Shown here piece after piece: positions 9,479-18,713 of a DNA stretch of 64,000 nt. Below the pieces are notes generated by a model. The model made no database searches, was not told where the DNA came from, and saw only the letters and a list, made by a program, of their open reading frames with translations. This stretch comes from Thermoleophilum album. Lineage in GTDB: Bacteria; Actinomycetota; Thermoleophilia; Solirubrobacterales; Thermoleophilaceae. Location of the stretch: the NCBI RefSeq assembly GCF_028867705.1, contig NZ_CP066171.1:868001-932000 (forward strand), in the 5' to 3' direction. Numbering within the stretch: position 1 is the first letter of the stretch; the number at the start of each line of letters is the position of its first letter. The position numbers and the translations under genes were made by a program.

Positions 9479-9486
9479 CGCCGCCC

Positions 9487-10221
9487 GTGGGAGCTTCGCG
9501 CGCGCTTGCCGCCGCTGGGAGGGGTCGCGACAGATCCGCTCCGCGGATGGCAGCGCCCGTACGCGACAGAAGTGCGGGCTCGCAGCTGGCAGCTTTCGAC
9601 GTCTCGCTCGGGACGCGCTACGTCGCCGGTGCCGACGAGGCCGGGAGGGGCTCTCTCGCGGGTCCGCTCGTCGCGGCTGCGGTGCTGTTCGACTGCGAGC
9701 GGCTTCGGCGGGGTGTGCAGGACGGGCTCGTCGATCTCGACGATTCGAAGAAGCACACCAGCGCCGCGCGCGAGCGGATCTTCCGGGCTGTCCTCGCGTA
9801 CGCCGCGAGGGTGCGTGTGGTCTTCAAAGGGCCTCGCGAGATCGATCGGCGCGGTCTTCACCGCGTCAACATCGAGGCGCTCGCCGAGGCGCTCGCCGCC
9901 GTTGCGCGCTCGGACTGCACCTGCCTCGTCGACGGGTTCGAGCTCGACGGGGTTGCCGCGCGGTCGCGACAGCAGGTTGTCGCGCTCGTGCGCGGTGACG
10001 CGACAAGCGCTGCCGTGGCGGCGGCCTCGGTGGTCGCGAAGGTGGTCCGCGACCGCCACATGCGGCGGCTTGCGGCGCGCTATCCCGAGTGGGGCTTCGA
10101 GCGCCATGTCGGCTATTCGACTCCCGAACACCGGGAGGCGATCGCGGCGTGCGGGCTCACGCCTCTCCATCGCCGTTCCTTCGCGTCGGTGGCCTATTCC
10201 CAGCTCGACTTCGGCCTCTGA
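9487..10221 (+). CDS. rnhB: Ribonuclease HII
   Basis: Endonuclease removing ribonucleotides from DNA and RNA from RNA-DNA hybrids. It has 244 aa with the type 2 RNase H signature YVAGADEAGRGSLAGPLVAAAV (Asp and Glu metal ligands), later DSKKHT and CLVDGFEL, and the AAASVVAKVVRDRHM motif. GTG 9487 is 8 nt after a -10-like TACGAT; ATG 9547 is an alternative that would drop a 20-residue Arg-rich leader. It ends 32 nt before the convergent yraN. Confidence 0.93.
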   Translation: MGASRALAAAGRGRDRSAPRMAAPVRDRSAGSQLAAFDVSLGTRYVAGADEAGRGSLAGPLVAAAVLFDCERLRRGVQDGLVDLDDSKKHTSAARERIFRAVLAYAARVRVVFKGPREIDRRGLHRVNIEALAEALAAVARSDCTCLVDGFELDGVAARSRQQVVALVRGDATSAAVAAASVVAKVVRDRHMRRLAARYPEWGFERHVGYSTPEHREAIAACGLTPLHRRSFASVAYSQLDFGL

Positions 10222-10253
10222 GCGTGGCGGCGCAAGCTGCGTGCGCGGGTAGC

Positions 10254-10634
10254 TCACCATGCGGCCTCGACGTGCTCGAGTTTGTCCAGCCGAAGGTCGC
10301 GATCGAGCAGCACCGCGACCGCGTCGAAGCGCAGCGTGCGCGGGCGTATCGACGCCAAAAGCTCACCGTTCTCCTGTAGCCACGCACGCGCGGCATTGCG
10401 CACCCACAGCTGCTTGCGACGATCGACGGACTCGATTGCGCGTTCGAGCGTGGCGGGCGCGACGAGCGTGCGGACCTCGCAAAACACGAGCGTGCGTCCG
10501 TGCCTGCAGACCAGGTCGAGCTCGCTCGAGCGTGTGCGGAAGTTGGTAGCGACGATCTCGTACCCGCGCGCGTGCAGGTGTGCGCGCGCATAGCGCTCGC
10601 CGAGAGCTCCGACCTGCTGGCGACGACTTGGCAC
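10254..10634 (-). CDS. yraN: YraN family (UPF0102) endonuclease-like protein
   Basis: Small restriction-endonuclease-fold protein of uncertain role. The motif SELDLVCRHGRTLVFCEVRT matches the family's GEIDLIARDGDTLVFVEVK pattern, with Arg in place of the usual Lys of the E-x-K motif. GTG 10634 (126 aa, beginning MPSRRQQVGALGERYA) fits the family length; the frame stays open to 10871 but would overlap the comM promoter. It is transcribed convergently with rnhB and divergently from comM. Confidence 0.8.
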   Translation of the reverse strand: MPSRRQQVGALGERYARAHLHARGYEIVATNFRTRSSELDLVCRHGRTLVFCEVRTLVAPATLERAIESVDRRKQLWVRNAARAWLQENGELLASIRPRTLRFDAVAVLLDRDLRLDKLEHVEAAW

Positions 10635-10846
10635 AAGCCGACGGTAGGCGGGGCCGAGCGACGCCGGAGTTGCGTCCGTGACGTTTCGGTGACGCGCGCC
10701 GCTTCGCTGCGCGGCAGGTGCGGAGCACGCTGCGGTCCGCAGTGCGGACCGGTGGCAGCGCAGCGGGCGCGAAGCACGATCACGCAGCTGCCGATCGTGT
10801 GCGCTGACTCGTAACACAGTTGACAGCGCCGTCACCCCCGCGGCCC

Positions 10847-10852
10847 TAGGTT
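10847..10852 (+). promoter_or_regulatory. -10 element (TAGGTT) of comM
   Basis: TAGGTT lies 7 nt before GTG 10860. A TTGACA (10820-10825) lies upstream, but the 21-nt spacing is long for a -35. Confidence 0.4.
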
Positions 10853-10859
10853 CGGCCAC

Positions 10860-12416
10860 GTGCTCGCCCACGTCCGCACGTTCGCGATCGAAGGGGTCGA
10901 CGGTGTCCCGGTCACCGTGGAAGTCGATGTTCGGTCCGGGTTGCCCGCGTTCACAATCGTCGGTCTGCCCGACCGGGCGGTCCGCGAGGCGCGCGAACGC
11001 GTGCGCGCAGCGATCCTCAACTGCGGGTTCGAGTTTCCGCTGCGGCGTCTCACCGTCAACCTCGCCCCAGCGAGCCTCGAGAAGGGCGGGCCGAGTTTCG
11101 ACTTGGCAATCGCCGTCGGTCTACTCGCCGCCAGCGGCCAGGTACCGGCAACTGCCTGCCAGCCCGCAGCCTTGTGGGGGGAGCTTTCGCTCGACGGGCG
11201 CCTGCGCGACGTTCCGGGAACGCTGATCGCTGCCCTCGCTGCTGAGCGCTCCGCGACCGAGATCCTGATCGTGCCCGAACGCTCGGCTCACGAAGCACTA
11301 GCCGTCGACGGGCCCGCCGTCGTCGCGGTGCGTTCGCTTCGCGACATCGCAGAGCTGTTGCGCGCCGGCGGTTTGGCTCGCGCTGCCCGGCGTGGTGCGC
11401 CTAGCATGGGTGCACCGGACCCGCTGGCACGGGACGCCCATCCGCATTTCCTGCCAGACGCTCGCGTCCCCGACCTCGCCGACGTCCGCGGTCAAGACGA
11501 CGCGAAATGGGCGCTCGAGGTCGCAGCTGCCGGCGGACACAACATGCTCATGGTCGGGCCGCCAGGCGTCGGCAAGACGATGCTCGCGAGGCGGCTGCCG
11601 GGCCTGCTGCCGCCCCCGAGCCGCGAAGAAGCGATCGACATCGCGCGCGTGCGCGCTGCCGCCGGTTTGCCGTGCTGCGAGTGGCCACCGCAGCGGCCCT
11701 TCCGGGCACCGCACCACTCGATATCGGCGCAGGGCCTCGTGGGAGGAGGCTCGCCGCCCCGCCCGGGAGAGATCACGCTTGCGCACCGCGGCGTCCTCTT
11801 TCTCGACGAATGCACCGAGCTAGCGCGTTCGGCGCTCGAAGCATTGCGACAGCCGCTCGAGGACGGTGTCGTGCAGATCGTGCGCGGCCAGCGAACGATC
11901 GCGTTTCCTGCGCGACCGCTGCTCGTCGCTGCCTGCAACCCCTGCGCGTGCGGCGGCGCAGCCTGCGACTGTTCAGCCAGCGAACAGCGCCGGTATGCGC
12001 GCAAGCTCTCGGGTCCGATCCTCGATCGCATCGACATCGTCTGCGAGCTCTGCGCCACTCGTGACCTCGACGCTAATGAGTCGCTTGGGTCGCTTTCGGC
12101 GCACCGCGACACGGCGAGCGTGCGGGCGCGAGTCAACGCTGCGCGCCTCATCCAACGCGAACGCTACGACGGCACGGCGAGCGTCAACGGTGATCCGTCG
12201 ATCCCGCTTGCGCGTGTACTCGGAGGCAAGGAACGCATGCGGAGACTCCTCGCCCGGGTTGCGGCGGCAGGTCTCTCCGGCCGTGCTGCCGAGCGTGTCC
12301 TGCGCGTCGCCCGCACTCTCGCCGATCTCGAGCAGTGCAGGGAAGTCGAGGCTGCGCACGTCGAGCAAGCGCGGGGTCTGCGGCTCGGTTTGCATGCGCT
12401 CGGGAGGGCTGCGTGA
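10860..12416 (+). CDS. comM: ComM/YifB-family magnesium-chelatase-like AAA+ ATPase
   Basis: AAA+ protein of the ComM family; ComM is a branch-migration helicase in natural transformation. It has 518 aa: an N-terminal Lon-protease-like domain (1-190), AAA+ core with Walker A GPPGVGKTM (about 234-242) and Walker B LFLDECTEL, a zinc-like CNPCACGG...CDC cluster, and the C-terminal Mg-chelatase domain with SGRAAERVLRVARTLADLE. It overlaps dprA by 4 bp, and both act on incoming DNA. Confidence 0.92.
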   Translation: MLAHVRTFAIEGVDGVPVTVEVDVRSGLPAFTIVGLPDRAVREARERVRAAILNCGFEFPLRRLTVNLAPASLEKGGPSFDLAIAVGLLAASGQVPATACQPAALWGELSLDGRLRDVPGTLIAALAAERSATEILIVPERSAHEALAVDGPAVVAVRSLRDIAELLRAGGLARAARRGAPSMGAPDPLARDAHPHFLPDARVPDLADVRGQDDAKWALEVAAAGGHNMLMVGPPGVGKTMLARRLPGLLPPPSREEAIDIARVRAAAGLPCCEWPPQRPFRAPHHSISAQGLVGGGSPPRPGEITLAHRGVLFLDECTELARSALEALRQPLEDGVVQIVRGQRTIAFPARPLLVAACNPCACGGAACDCSASEQRRYARKLSGPILDRIDIVCELCATRDLDANESLGSLSAHRDTASVRARVNAARLIQRERYDGTASVNGDPSIPLARVLGGKERMRRLLARVAAAGLSGRAAERVLRVARTLADLEQCREVEAAHVEQARGLRLGLHALGRAA

Positions 12417-13576
12417 GCTCGGTCGATGCCGCCGAACGCGACGCCGGGATCGCGCGCGGCGCAGCGCTGGCCCTATCCGACGACGGCTATCCCGAGGCGC
12501 TCCGCGCGTTGAGCGACCCACCCTCGGTGCTGTTCGCCAGTTGCGATCCCGTGCGTCTGCGAGAGCTCCTCCGCCCTCCGCGGGTGGCGATCGTCGGTTC
12601 GCGCGATCCGAGCGCTTACGGACTCGAGATGGCGGCGACCTTGGGCCGTGAGCTAGCGCGCGCCGGCGTCGTGGTGGTGTCGGGGCTCGCTCGCGGGATC
12701 GATGCTCGGGCGCTCGAAGCCGCGGTGGCGGTGGGCGAAGCGATCGCTGTCTTGCCGGCGGCGGTCGAGCGGCCGTACCCGCAGCGCAATGCGCGCCTCG
12801 CCCGGCGGATCGCCGCTCGCGGCGCGCTGCTCAGCGAAACCGACGATCCCGAGCCACCGCCGCGATGGGCGTTTCCGCGGCGAAACCGCATCATGGCTGC
12901 GATCGCCGACGCTGTCGTGGTGGTCGAGGCGCGGGCAAGATCGGGAACGCTCATCACCGCCCAGATCGCCCTCGAACTCGGCCGACCGGTGGGAGCGGTG
13001 CCGGGCCGGGCGACCTCTCCCCTCGCTCGCGGCGCGAACGGCCTGATACGCGATGGGGCTTTTCTCGTCGAATCGGCAGACGACGTGCTCGACGAGCTCT
13101 TCGGTCCGGGGTGGCACGCGGCCAACAGCGCTGGCGTGCGCGCCCAGCCGTTGTCGGGAGGCGCTGGAACGCCGGCGGCGCCAGTGGTCGGCATGTCCGC
13201 TGCCGAAAGGCCGGCGCAGGCCCGCGACAACGCACCGGCTCCTACGAGCGACGACGTCCGCTCTGGAACGAGTTCGCCCGACGCATCGAGCGACGCCGGC
13301 CCTGCCAGGCAGCGCGGCTGCCGGAGGGCCGCCACTCTCACGCCGGCCGAACGCCACGTCCTCGACGGTCTCGCAGCAGGACGCACGCTGGGCGAGATCG
13401 CCGACAGGGGCGCCTTGTCGCCCGCCGAGATTCGTGCCTGTGCGGCGCGCCTCTGCGCACGCGGGATGGTCGTCTCGACCGGTCTCGGTCGGTTCGAGGT
13501 TGTCGACGCAGCGCCGCTCATGACAGCGGTCGCCGACGATGCCGGCGCTAGCGATCGCGATACTTCGCTCGCATGA
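12413..13576 (+). CDS. dprA: DNA-processing protein DprA (Smf)
   Basis: Binds incoming ssDNA and loads RecA during transformation. It has 387 aa starting at GTG 12413 (GTGA overlap with comM). The Rossmann-like core carries VAIVGSRDPSAYG, VSGLARGIDARA, FPRRNRIMAAIADAVVVVEAR and SGTLITAQIALELGR. After a ~75-residue disordered linker comes a C-terminal winged helix (about 310-375), the usual DprA extension. Confidence 0.93.
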   Translation: MSSVDAAERDAGIARGAALALSDDGYPEALRALSDPPSVLFASCDPVRLRELLRPPRVAIVGSRDPSAYGLEMAATLGRELARAGVVVVSGLARGIDARALEAAVAVGEAIAVLPAAVERPYPQRNARLARRIAARGALLSETDDPEPPPRWAFPRRNRIMAAIADAVVVVEARARSGTLITAQIALELGRPVGAVPGRATSPLARGANGLIRDGAFLVESADDVLDELFGPGWHAANSAGVRAQPLSGGAGTPAAPVVGMSAAERPAQARDNAPAPTSDDVRSGTSSPDASSDAGPARQRGCRRAATLTPAERHVLDGLAAGRTLGEIADRGALSPAEIRACAARLCARGMVVSTGLGRFEVVDAAPLMTAVADDAGASDRDTSLA

Positions 13577-14574
13577 ACACAGGCGGCGACAGCGGGGGCG
13601 CGACGCGCGCAGCGCTCGCGGCCCCAGAGCCGGGCAAGGTTCCCCGCGTCCTCACCATCGCCGGCTCCGACTCCGGCGGCGGTGCAGGGATTCAAGCCGA
13701 CCTCAAGGCGTTCGCGCGCTGCGGCGTCCACGGCATGAGCGCGATCACGGCGGTGACGGCGCAGAACACGGTGGCCGTGGAGGGCGTCTGGCCGCTCCCT
13801 CGCGACGCGATCGTCGCCCAGGTGCGCGCCGTGGTGAGCGACATCGGCGTCGACGCGATCAAGATCGGCATGCTCGGCACGGTTGCGATCATCGAGGCCG
13901 TAGCCGAGGCGCTCGACCTCGTAGACAGCTCTGTGCCGATCGTCGTCGACCCGGTGATGGTGGCGGAAAGCGGCGCGCGCTTGCTCGCCGAGGACGCTGT
14001 CGAGGCGCTCGTACGTCGGATCCTCCCGCGCGCAACCGTCACGACACCCAACCTCGCGGAGGCGCGGGTGCTCGCCGAGCACAGCGAACACGCCCGCACC
14101 GCTTGCGCCGTGGGCGACACCGGTGCTCCCGCACGCCAGGCGCGCCGCGGTCTCAGGCCCCGCCCTCGCCGCGACGAGGGCGAAGAGCTAGCTCGCAGCG
14201 TGAGAACCCTGGGGCCACGCTGCGTGGTCGTCACCGGTGGCCACCGTGAGCGGGCCGTCGACACGTTCTTCGACGGCGAGCGCGTCGCGCGCATCACGGG
14301 CCGGCGCTGGCCGGACGGCGCGGCGCACGGCTCAGGCTGCACACACTCCGCGGCGCTCGCCGCCTACCTGGCGTGGGGTTTCGATCCGCTCGGGGCCGCG
14401 CGCCGTGCCAAGCGGGTCGCTGCCCGCGCAGTGCGCGACGGGCTGCGCGAGATCGGGCACGGAGCGGGGCCGGTCGACGTCTTCGGGCTCGCCGGGCGCC
14501 GCCCCCCGGCAGCGAGAGCCAAGCGAACGCCGGCACCACAGGGCCGCGGCGCGCGGGTTTCCGAACCAGCGTGA
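13573..14574 (+). CDS. thiD: Hydroxymethylpyrimidine/phosphomethylpyrimidine kinase ThiD
   Basis: Phosphorylates HMP and HMP-P for thiamine synthesis. It has 333 aa with ribokinase-fold motifs LTIAGSDSGGGAGIQADLK (27-45), VTAQNT, IKIGMLG, VVDPVMVAESG, TPNLAEA, and the anion-hole motif HGSGCTHSAALAAYLA (Cys256). A ~34-residue Arg-rich, low-complexity insertion (about 171-204) follows TPNLAEA. ATG 13573 overlaps the dprA stop (ATGA). No TPP riboswitch precedes it, since it starts inside dprA. Confidence 0.92.
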   Translation: MNTGGDSGGATRAALAAPEPGKVPRVLTIAGSDSGGGAGIQADLKAFARCGVHGMSAITAVTAQNTVAVEGVWPLPRDAIVAQVRAVVSDIGVDAIKIGMLGTVAIIEAVAEALDLVDSSVPIVVDPVMVAESGARLLAEDAVEALVRRILPRATVTTPNLAEARVLAEHSEHARTACAVGDTGAPARQARRGLRPRPRRDEGEELARSVRTLGPRCVVVTGGHRERAVDTFFDGERVARITGRRWPDGAAHGSGCTHSAALAAYLAWGFDPLGAARRAKRVAARAVRDGLREIGHGAGPVDVFGLAGRRPPAARAKRTPAPQGRGARVSEPA

Positions 14575-14583
14575 GCCCGCTGG

Positions 14584-14589
14584 CATAAT
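14584..14589 (+). promoter_or_regulatory. -10-like CATAAT before the 14.6-15.7 kb gene pair
   Basis: CATAAT lies 17 nt before GTG 14607, just after thiD. It is the only AT-rich hexamer in this junction. Confidence 0.35.
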
Positions 14590-14606
14590 CAGCGCGGGTT
14601 CGGTCG

Positions 14607-14912
14607 GTGCGCTCGGAGGAGGGCAGGGAGATCAAGCTTTTGCGGATGAAGCCGGGCTACGGAGAAGTCCTCCTCGCCGAGGGCGATCGTCGCTCGAGCG
14701 AGGATGCCGAGCGGCTCGCGCGCGAGTTCGAGCGCCAGATCGCCGAGGGCATGTGGGCGGCAGTGCCCCTGCGCGAGAACCGCACAGGCCGCCGCCGGGC
14801 CGTCCTCGTCAAGCACCTCGACGAGGTTCCCGACGACGCTGACACCGTCATCTTCATACCCCGTGCGCAAGGCGGCAGCCTTGCCATCGCCGGCACGGTC
14901 TCGACACGGTGA
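14607..14912 (+). CDS. Small conserved-looking protein of unknown function
   Basis: 101 aa and not assigned to a named family. It contains MKPGYGEVLLAEGDRRSS, a helical segment LAREFERQIAEGMWAAVP, and a C-terminal beta-like VIFIPRAQGG. There is no signal peptide or TM segment. Start choice is open: GTG 14607, or TTG 14640 with AGGGAG 9 nt upstream, or ATG 14646. Its stop overlaps the GTG of the next gene (GTGA), so the two are probably co-translated. Confidence 0.65.
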   Translation: MRSEEGREIKLLRMKPGYGEVLLAEGDRRSSEDAERLAREFERQIAEGMWAAVPLRENRTGRRRAVLVKHLDEVPDDADTVIFIPRAQGGSLAIAGTVSTR

Positions 14913-15715
14913 CCGCCAGCCTCGCCATCCTCTCGATCGCGAGCGCCGCTCTCCTCCTGGCACTACTCGTCGACGCTGCTATCGCGAGAGCGCGGCCGCA
15001 CAGTGCGAGCGGTCGCCGGCGTGCGCGGGGCGGGCGTCAGGGTGCTCCCGCCTCGCGGGGGGCACCCGCGGTAAGTCGCCGCGGGCCGGCGAGAGAGCAC
15101 CCGGCGCTCGCGTCGGGCCCGGAAGTCGCTGCCACCCTCGCGGCGGCGAAAGCACACGAGCGTCCGCGGTTTGCGGGGCGCGCGCTCGACCCCGGTCGCG
15201 AGCTTCGCGCCGAGCGGCGGGCGCGGGAACTTTTGCGGTCGTGCGTGAGCGACGAGGAGTGGGAGATGTACCGGGACCTTGGTTTCTTGCGCGTGCCCGG
15301 CCGGCGGCGCAAACCGGGCGCGCCACGGTACGCCTACCTCGTCTACCCACGCAAGCCGATCGTCGCCTACTTCGTCGCGACCGGCGAACCGATTGCCGAG
15401 TACTGCGTCGAGTTTCCGGATATCGACGGTCGGCCCTTGCCTCCCTCTGACGACGTTCTCGCCAAGTGGATGGCGCTCACCTCCGACGAAGAGCTTTTGC
15501 TGCGGCGGGCGAACATGCACCTCGTCGGCCGCCACCACGACCCCGCGCGGTTGCGCCGCGATCTCTGGCGTCTCGCTAGCTGGGAGAAACGCCGTGCCCG
15601 CCGTGCCGCGCCCCGGCCGGGCGCTACGCGACCGTCGGCACCCGAGCGAGCGCCAGGTGCGAACGACTCACGCTCCCAGCGCGGCGGTCGACGAGCGAGC
15701 GACACGGCGTACTAG
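14909..15715 (+). CDS. Membrane-anchored protein of unknown function
   Basis: 268 aa. An N-terminal TM helix (about 5-26) is followed by an Arg/Gly/Ala-rich linker (27-90), then a folded domain (about 95-225) with LLRSCVSDEEWEMYRDLGF, YAYLVYPRKPIVAYF and EYCVEFPDIDGR, and a basic disordered tail. The domain should lie in the cytoplasm if the anchor is N-out. Family not recognised. Coupled to the 101-aa gene by a GTGA overlap. Confidence 0.7.
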   Translation: MTASLAILSIASAALLLALLVDAAIARARPHSASGRRRARGGRQGAPASRGAPAVSRRGPAREHPALASGPEVAATLAAAKAHERPRFAGRALDPGRELRAERRARELLRSCVSDEEWEMYRDLGFLRVPGRRRKPGAPRYAYLVYPRKPIVAYFVATGEPIAEYCVEFPDIDGRPLPPSDDVLAKWMALTSDEELLLRRANMHLVGRHHDPARLRRDLWRLASWEKRRARRAAPRPGATRPSAPERAPGANDSRSQRGGRRASDTAY

Positions 15716-15718
15716 GCT
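15713..15718 (+). promoter_or_regulatory. -10-like TAGGCT upstream of ilvD
   Basis: TAGGCT overlaps the stop of the preceding gene and would give a ~108-nt leader for ilvD. GAGGAGG precedes the ilvD ATG. Confidence 0.35.
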
Positions 15719-15832
15719 GCCGAACGCTCGCGCCCGCGCCGCGGCGCTCCGCGCCGAGCGCAGGCGTCGAGCAGCCCGCGCTCCGCTCGCGGCGCCCGTC
15801 CAGCGATACCCCGAGGAGGTCAGCCGACAGAA

Positions 15833-17521
15833 ATGAGCCGCGACCTGCGCCATCGCAGCCGCCACCTGCTCGACGGTCCCGACCGCGCGCCCGCGCGCGC
15901 CTATCTGAAAGGCATCGGGTTCGACGACGAGGCGCTGTCGCGACCGATCGTCGGCATCGCCAACACCTGGACGGAAACGATGCCCTGCAACTTCCACCTC
16001 CGCAGGCTCGCCGAGCGTGTCAAGGAAGGCGTCCGCGCCGCCGGTGGAACGCCGATGGAGTTCAACACGATCGCGATCTCGGACGGGATCACGATGGGCA
16101 CCGAAGGTATGCGCGCCTCGCTCGTCAGCCGCGAGGTGATCGCCGACTCGATCGAGCTCGTCGGTGGCGCCCACATGTTCGACGCGATCGTGGCGTTGAG
16201 CGGCTGCGACAAAACCATCCCGGGCTGCGCGATGGCGCTCGCCCGGCTCGACGTTCCCGCTGTGCTTCTCTACGGCGGTTCGATCCGCCCGGGCACCTGG
16301 CGCGGACGCAAGGTCACCATCCAGGACGTCTTCGAGGCGGTCGGCGCCCACGCCGCCGGCGAGCTCGACGACGAGGAACTGCGCGATCTCGAAGCGCACG
16401 CTTCGCCCGGTCCGGGCGCATGCGGCGGTCAGTACACCGCCAACACAATGGCGGTCGCCTTCGAGGTGATGGGAATCTCGCCCCCCGGAAGCGCGATGGT
16501 GCCAGCGGTCGAAGGCCGCAAAGGCGATGTCGCTGAGCTTTGTGGGCGGCTCGCTGTCGAGGCGATCGAACGCGATCTGCGCCCAAGCCGCATCCTCACC
16601 CGCGAGGCGTTCGAAAACGCGATCGCGTCGGTCGCTCTTACCGGCGGCTCGACCAACGCCGTCCTTCACCTGTTGGCGCTCGCGCGCGAAGCTGGGATCG
16701 CGCTGTCGCTCGACGACTTCGACCGCATCGCCCAACGCACACCGCTGCTTGGCGATCTCAAGCCCGGCGGCGCCTACGTCGCCACCGACCTCTACGAAGC
16801 CGGCGGGGTCCCGCTCGTCCTCAAGCGCCTGCTCGAGCTCGGCCTCCTCCACGAGGGCGTGCCCACCCTCGACGGCCGCACGATCGGCGACGTCGCACGC
16901 AGCGCCGAAGAGAAGCCCGGTCAACGGGTGATCCGGCCGGTCGACGATCCGATCAAGCCGAACGGGGGCTTCGCCGTGCTGCGCGGCAACCTCGCGCCCG
17001 AGGGTTGCGTCGTCAAGCTCGCCGGTCACGACCGTCTCGAACACCGCGGTCCGGCCCGCGTGTTCGACTCCGAGGAGGACGCGTTCGCAGCGGTCAAAGC
17101 GAAGCGGATCGCACCCGGCGATGTCGTCGTGATCCGCAACGAGGGGCCGGCCGGCGGCCCCGGGATGCGCGAAATGCTGGCCGTAACCGCGGCGATCGTC
17201 GGCGAAGGGCTAGGCGACTCGGTCGCCCTGCTCACGGACGGCCGTTTCTCGGGGGCAACGCACGGGTTCATGGCCTGTCACGTCGCCCCCGAAGCGGTGC
17301 GCGGCGGTCCGATCGCCGCGCTCCGCGACGGCGACACGGTCGTCTTCGACGTGCCGAACCGCGAGCTGCGCGTGGAACTCGACGACGCCGAGATCGCGCG
17401 CCGCCTCGCCGACTACGCGCCCCCGCAGCGACAGCTGCGGGGGGTGCTCGCGAAATACGCCCACCTTGTCGGTTCCGCCTCCGAGGGGGCGATCACCAGA
17501 GTTCCCGAGCGCGCGCTCTAG
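15833..17521 (+). CDS. ilvD: Dihydroxy-acid dehydratase
   Basis: Iron-sulfur dehydratase that makes the 2-oxo acids of the valine/isoleucine pathway. It has 562 aa. Candidate cluster cysteines are Cys52 (MPCNFH), Cys125 (SGCDKT) and Cys197 ([12 protein letters not shown]); other signatures are the [11 protein letters not shown] loop and [11 protein letters not shown] near the C terminus. Three well-placed cysteines suggest the [2Fe-2S] class. It ends convergently with the hydrolase on the minus strand. No branched-chain leader peptide is visible in its ~108-nt leader. Confidence 0.95.
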   Translation: MSRDLRHRSRHLLDGPDRAPARAYLKGIGFDDEALSRPIVGIANTWTETMPCNFHLRRLAERVKEGVRAAGGTPMEFNTIAISDGITMGTEGMRASLVSREVIADSIELVGGAHMFDAIVALSGCDKTIPGCAMALARLDVPAVLLYGGSIRPGTWRGRKVTIQDVFEAVGAHAAGELDDEELRDLEAHASPGPGACGGQYTANTMAVAFEVMGISPPGSAMVPAVEGRKGDVAELCGRLAVEAIERDLRPSRILTREAFENAIASVALTGGSTNAVLHLLALAREAGIALSLDDFDRIAQRTPLLGDLKPGGAYVATDLYEAGGVPLVLKRLLELGLLHEGVPTLDGRTIGDVARSAEEKPGQRVIRPVDDPIKPNGGFAVLRGNLAPEGCVVKLAGHDRLEHRGPARVFDSEEDAFAAVKAKRIAPGDVVVIRNEGPAGGPGMREMLAVTAAIVGEGLGDSVALLTDGRFSGATHGFMACHVAPEAVRGGPIAALRDGDTVVFDVPNRELRVELDDAEIARRLADYAPPQRQLRGVLAKYAHLVGSASEGAITRVPERAL

Positions 17522-17523
17522 AG

Positions 17524-17602
17524 GCGCTCAGCTAGCGCTCGCAGCGGTCGTCGGTGTGCACCAGGCGCGCTCAGCTGGCGCTTGCAGCGGTCGTCGGTGT
17601 GT
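17524..17602. repeat. Tandem duplication at the 3' end of the hydrolase gene
   Basis: About 36 bp beginning GCGCTCAGCT at 17524 recur at 17567 with two substitutions (43-bp period). The second copy covers the last codons of the minus-strand hydrolase; the first lies past its stop, in the gap to ilvD. Confidence 0.85.
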
Positions 17603-18536
17603 GCTCCTGGGCGTCGACCCGCGCGACGAAGTCGTGCAAGAGGCGGTTGAACGTGCGTGGCCGCTCGAGCTGAGCGACATGGCCGGTGCGGGGGAGGATC
17701 ACCTTCTCGGTGTTCGCGATGCGGCTCGCCCACACGTCTGCGTCGCGCACCGGGATCACACGATCGTCCTTGCCCCACACGACGAGCGTCGGGACGGCGA
17801 TCTCGGGCAGGCGCTCGCGCAGGTCGTAGCCGACCGTCGCCCGTAGCGCCGGAGCGAATCCCGGCTTGCCGGCGCCCTTGATCAAACCTTCGCAAGCGAG
17901 GTCGGCGTCGAGGCGCTGGGGGTAACGCGCCACGAGCGCCAAGCCGAGAGCGCGTGCCCGCCGCCGACGAGCTACGTGGCGGTGGAAGCGCCCACCGTAG
18001 ACGCCGACCAAGCGCACGACGGTTCCCACCGCGACCGCCGGCCACACCTTCACCGTCGCGCTCGACACGCCGGCGGGCGAGACGAGCACCAGGCCCTGCA
18101 CGCGCCCGGGCTCACGGAGCGCGAGCTCGGCTGCGATCAGGCCACCCATCGAGTTCCCGCAGACCACGTAGCGATCGAAGCCGAGCGCCGCGCAAAGGCG
18201 CGCCACCACGCTCGCGTAGTAGGGGATCGAGACGGTGCCGTTCGCGGGCAGCGGCGAGCGTCCGAAACCGGGTAGGTCGAGGGCCACCGCGGGACGCTCG
18301 AGGGCCGTCGCCGGCAAGTTCTCGAGCCAGTTCTGCCACTGGCCGGAAAGCCCATGGACGAACACCACGGGAACCGCGCCATCCCGACGCTGCGGAGGAT
18401 CGAGACGCACATAGTTCACGGGCGTGCGCCCGATGCGCACGCGGGCGAGATGGCGGGCCCAATCGACGGTGCGCCAGTTGGGCTCGGCTGTGAGACCGTA
18501 GTCGTCAGGTCCGCGCACGACGCCGCCGTCGCTCAC
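17571..18536 (-). CDS. Alpha/beta-fold hydrolase
   Basis: Probable serine esterase or lipase-like hydrolase; substrate unknown. It has 321 aa with VVFVHGLSGQWQNW (oxyanion region, 57-70), nucleophile elbow CGNSMGG (Ser129), an acid residue in VWGKDDRVIP and catalytic His in LPRTGHVAQLERP. A Val/Arg-rich helical cap lies between. GTG 18536 is chosen because AAGGAGG sits about 9 nt upstream. No signal peptide, so cytoplasmic. Confidence 0.88.
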   Translation of the reverse strand: MSDGGVVRGPDDYGLTAEPNWRTVDWARHLARVRIGRTPVNYVRLDPPQRRDGAVPVVFVHGLSGQWQNWLENLPATALERPAVALDLPGFGRSPLPANGTVSIPYYASVVARLCAALGFDRYVVCGNSMGGLIAAELALREPGRVQGLVLVSPAGVSSATVKVWPAVAVGTVVRLVGVYGGRFHRHVARRRRARALGLALVARYPQRLDADLACEGLIKGAGKPGFAPALRATVGYDLRERLPEIAVPTLVVWGKDDRVIPVRDADVWASRIANTEKVILPRTGHVAQLERPRTFNRLLHDFVARVDAQEHTPTTAASAS

Positions 18537-18697
18537 AGGTCCGCCCTCCTTAACGGTTGACACGCGCTGTAAAGCTATCGCCTCGTGCAGCAAGTGGGCG
18601 GCGCACGACCTACCCGCACCGCTGCCGGCCGACGACAAGGCAGTGGCTCTGGCGCCGGTTAGATCCCGATCTTGGCACCGACTTGGTGGCTTCTCCC

Positions 18698-18703
18698 TAG
18701 GGT
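18698..18703 (+). promoter_or_regulatory. -10 element (TAGGGT) of the HAD nucleotidase gene
   Basis: TAGGGT ends 10 nt before ATG 18714, with no Shine-Dalgarno between. Confidence 0.4.
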
Positions 18704-18713
18704 GTCGCAGCGG

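Noticed and set aside
13540-13575. TPP riboswitch before thiD
   Set aside because: thiD starts inside dprA; no leader exists.
15719-15832. Branched-chain leader peptide/attenuator before ilvD
   Set aside because: No short frame rich in Ile, Val or Leu codons and no paired terminator/antiterminator was visible in the leader.
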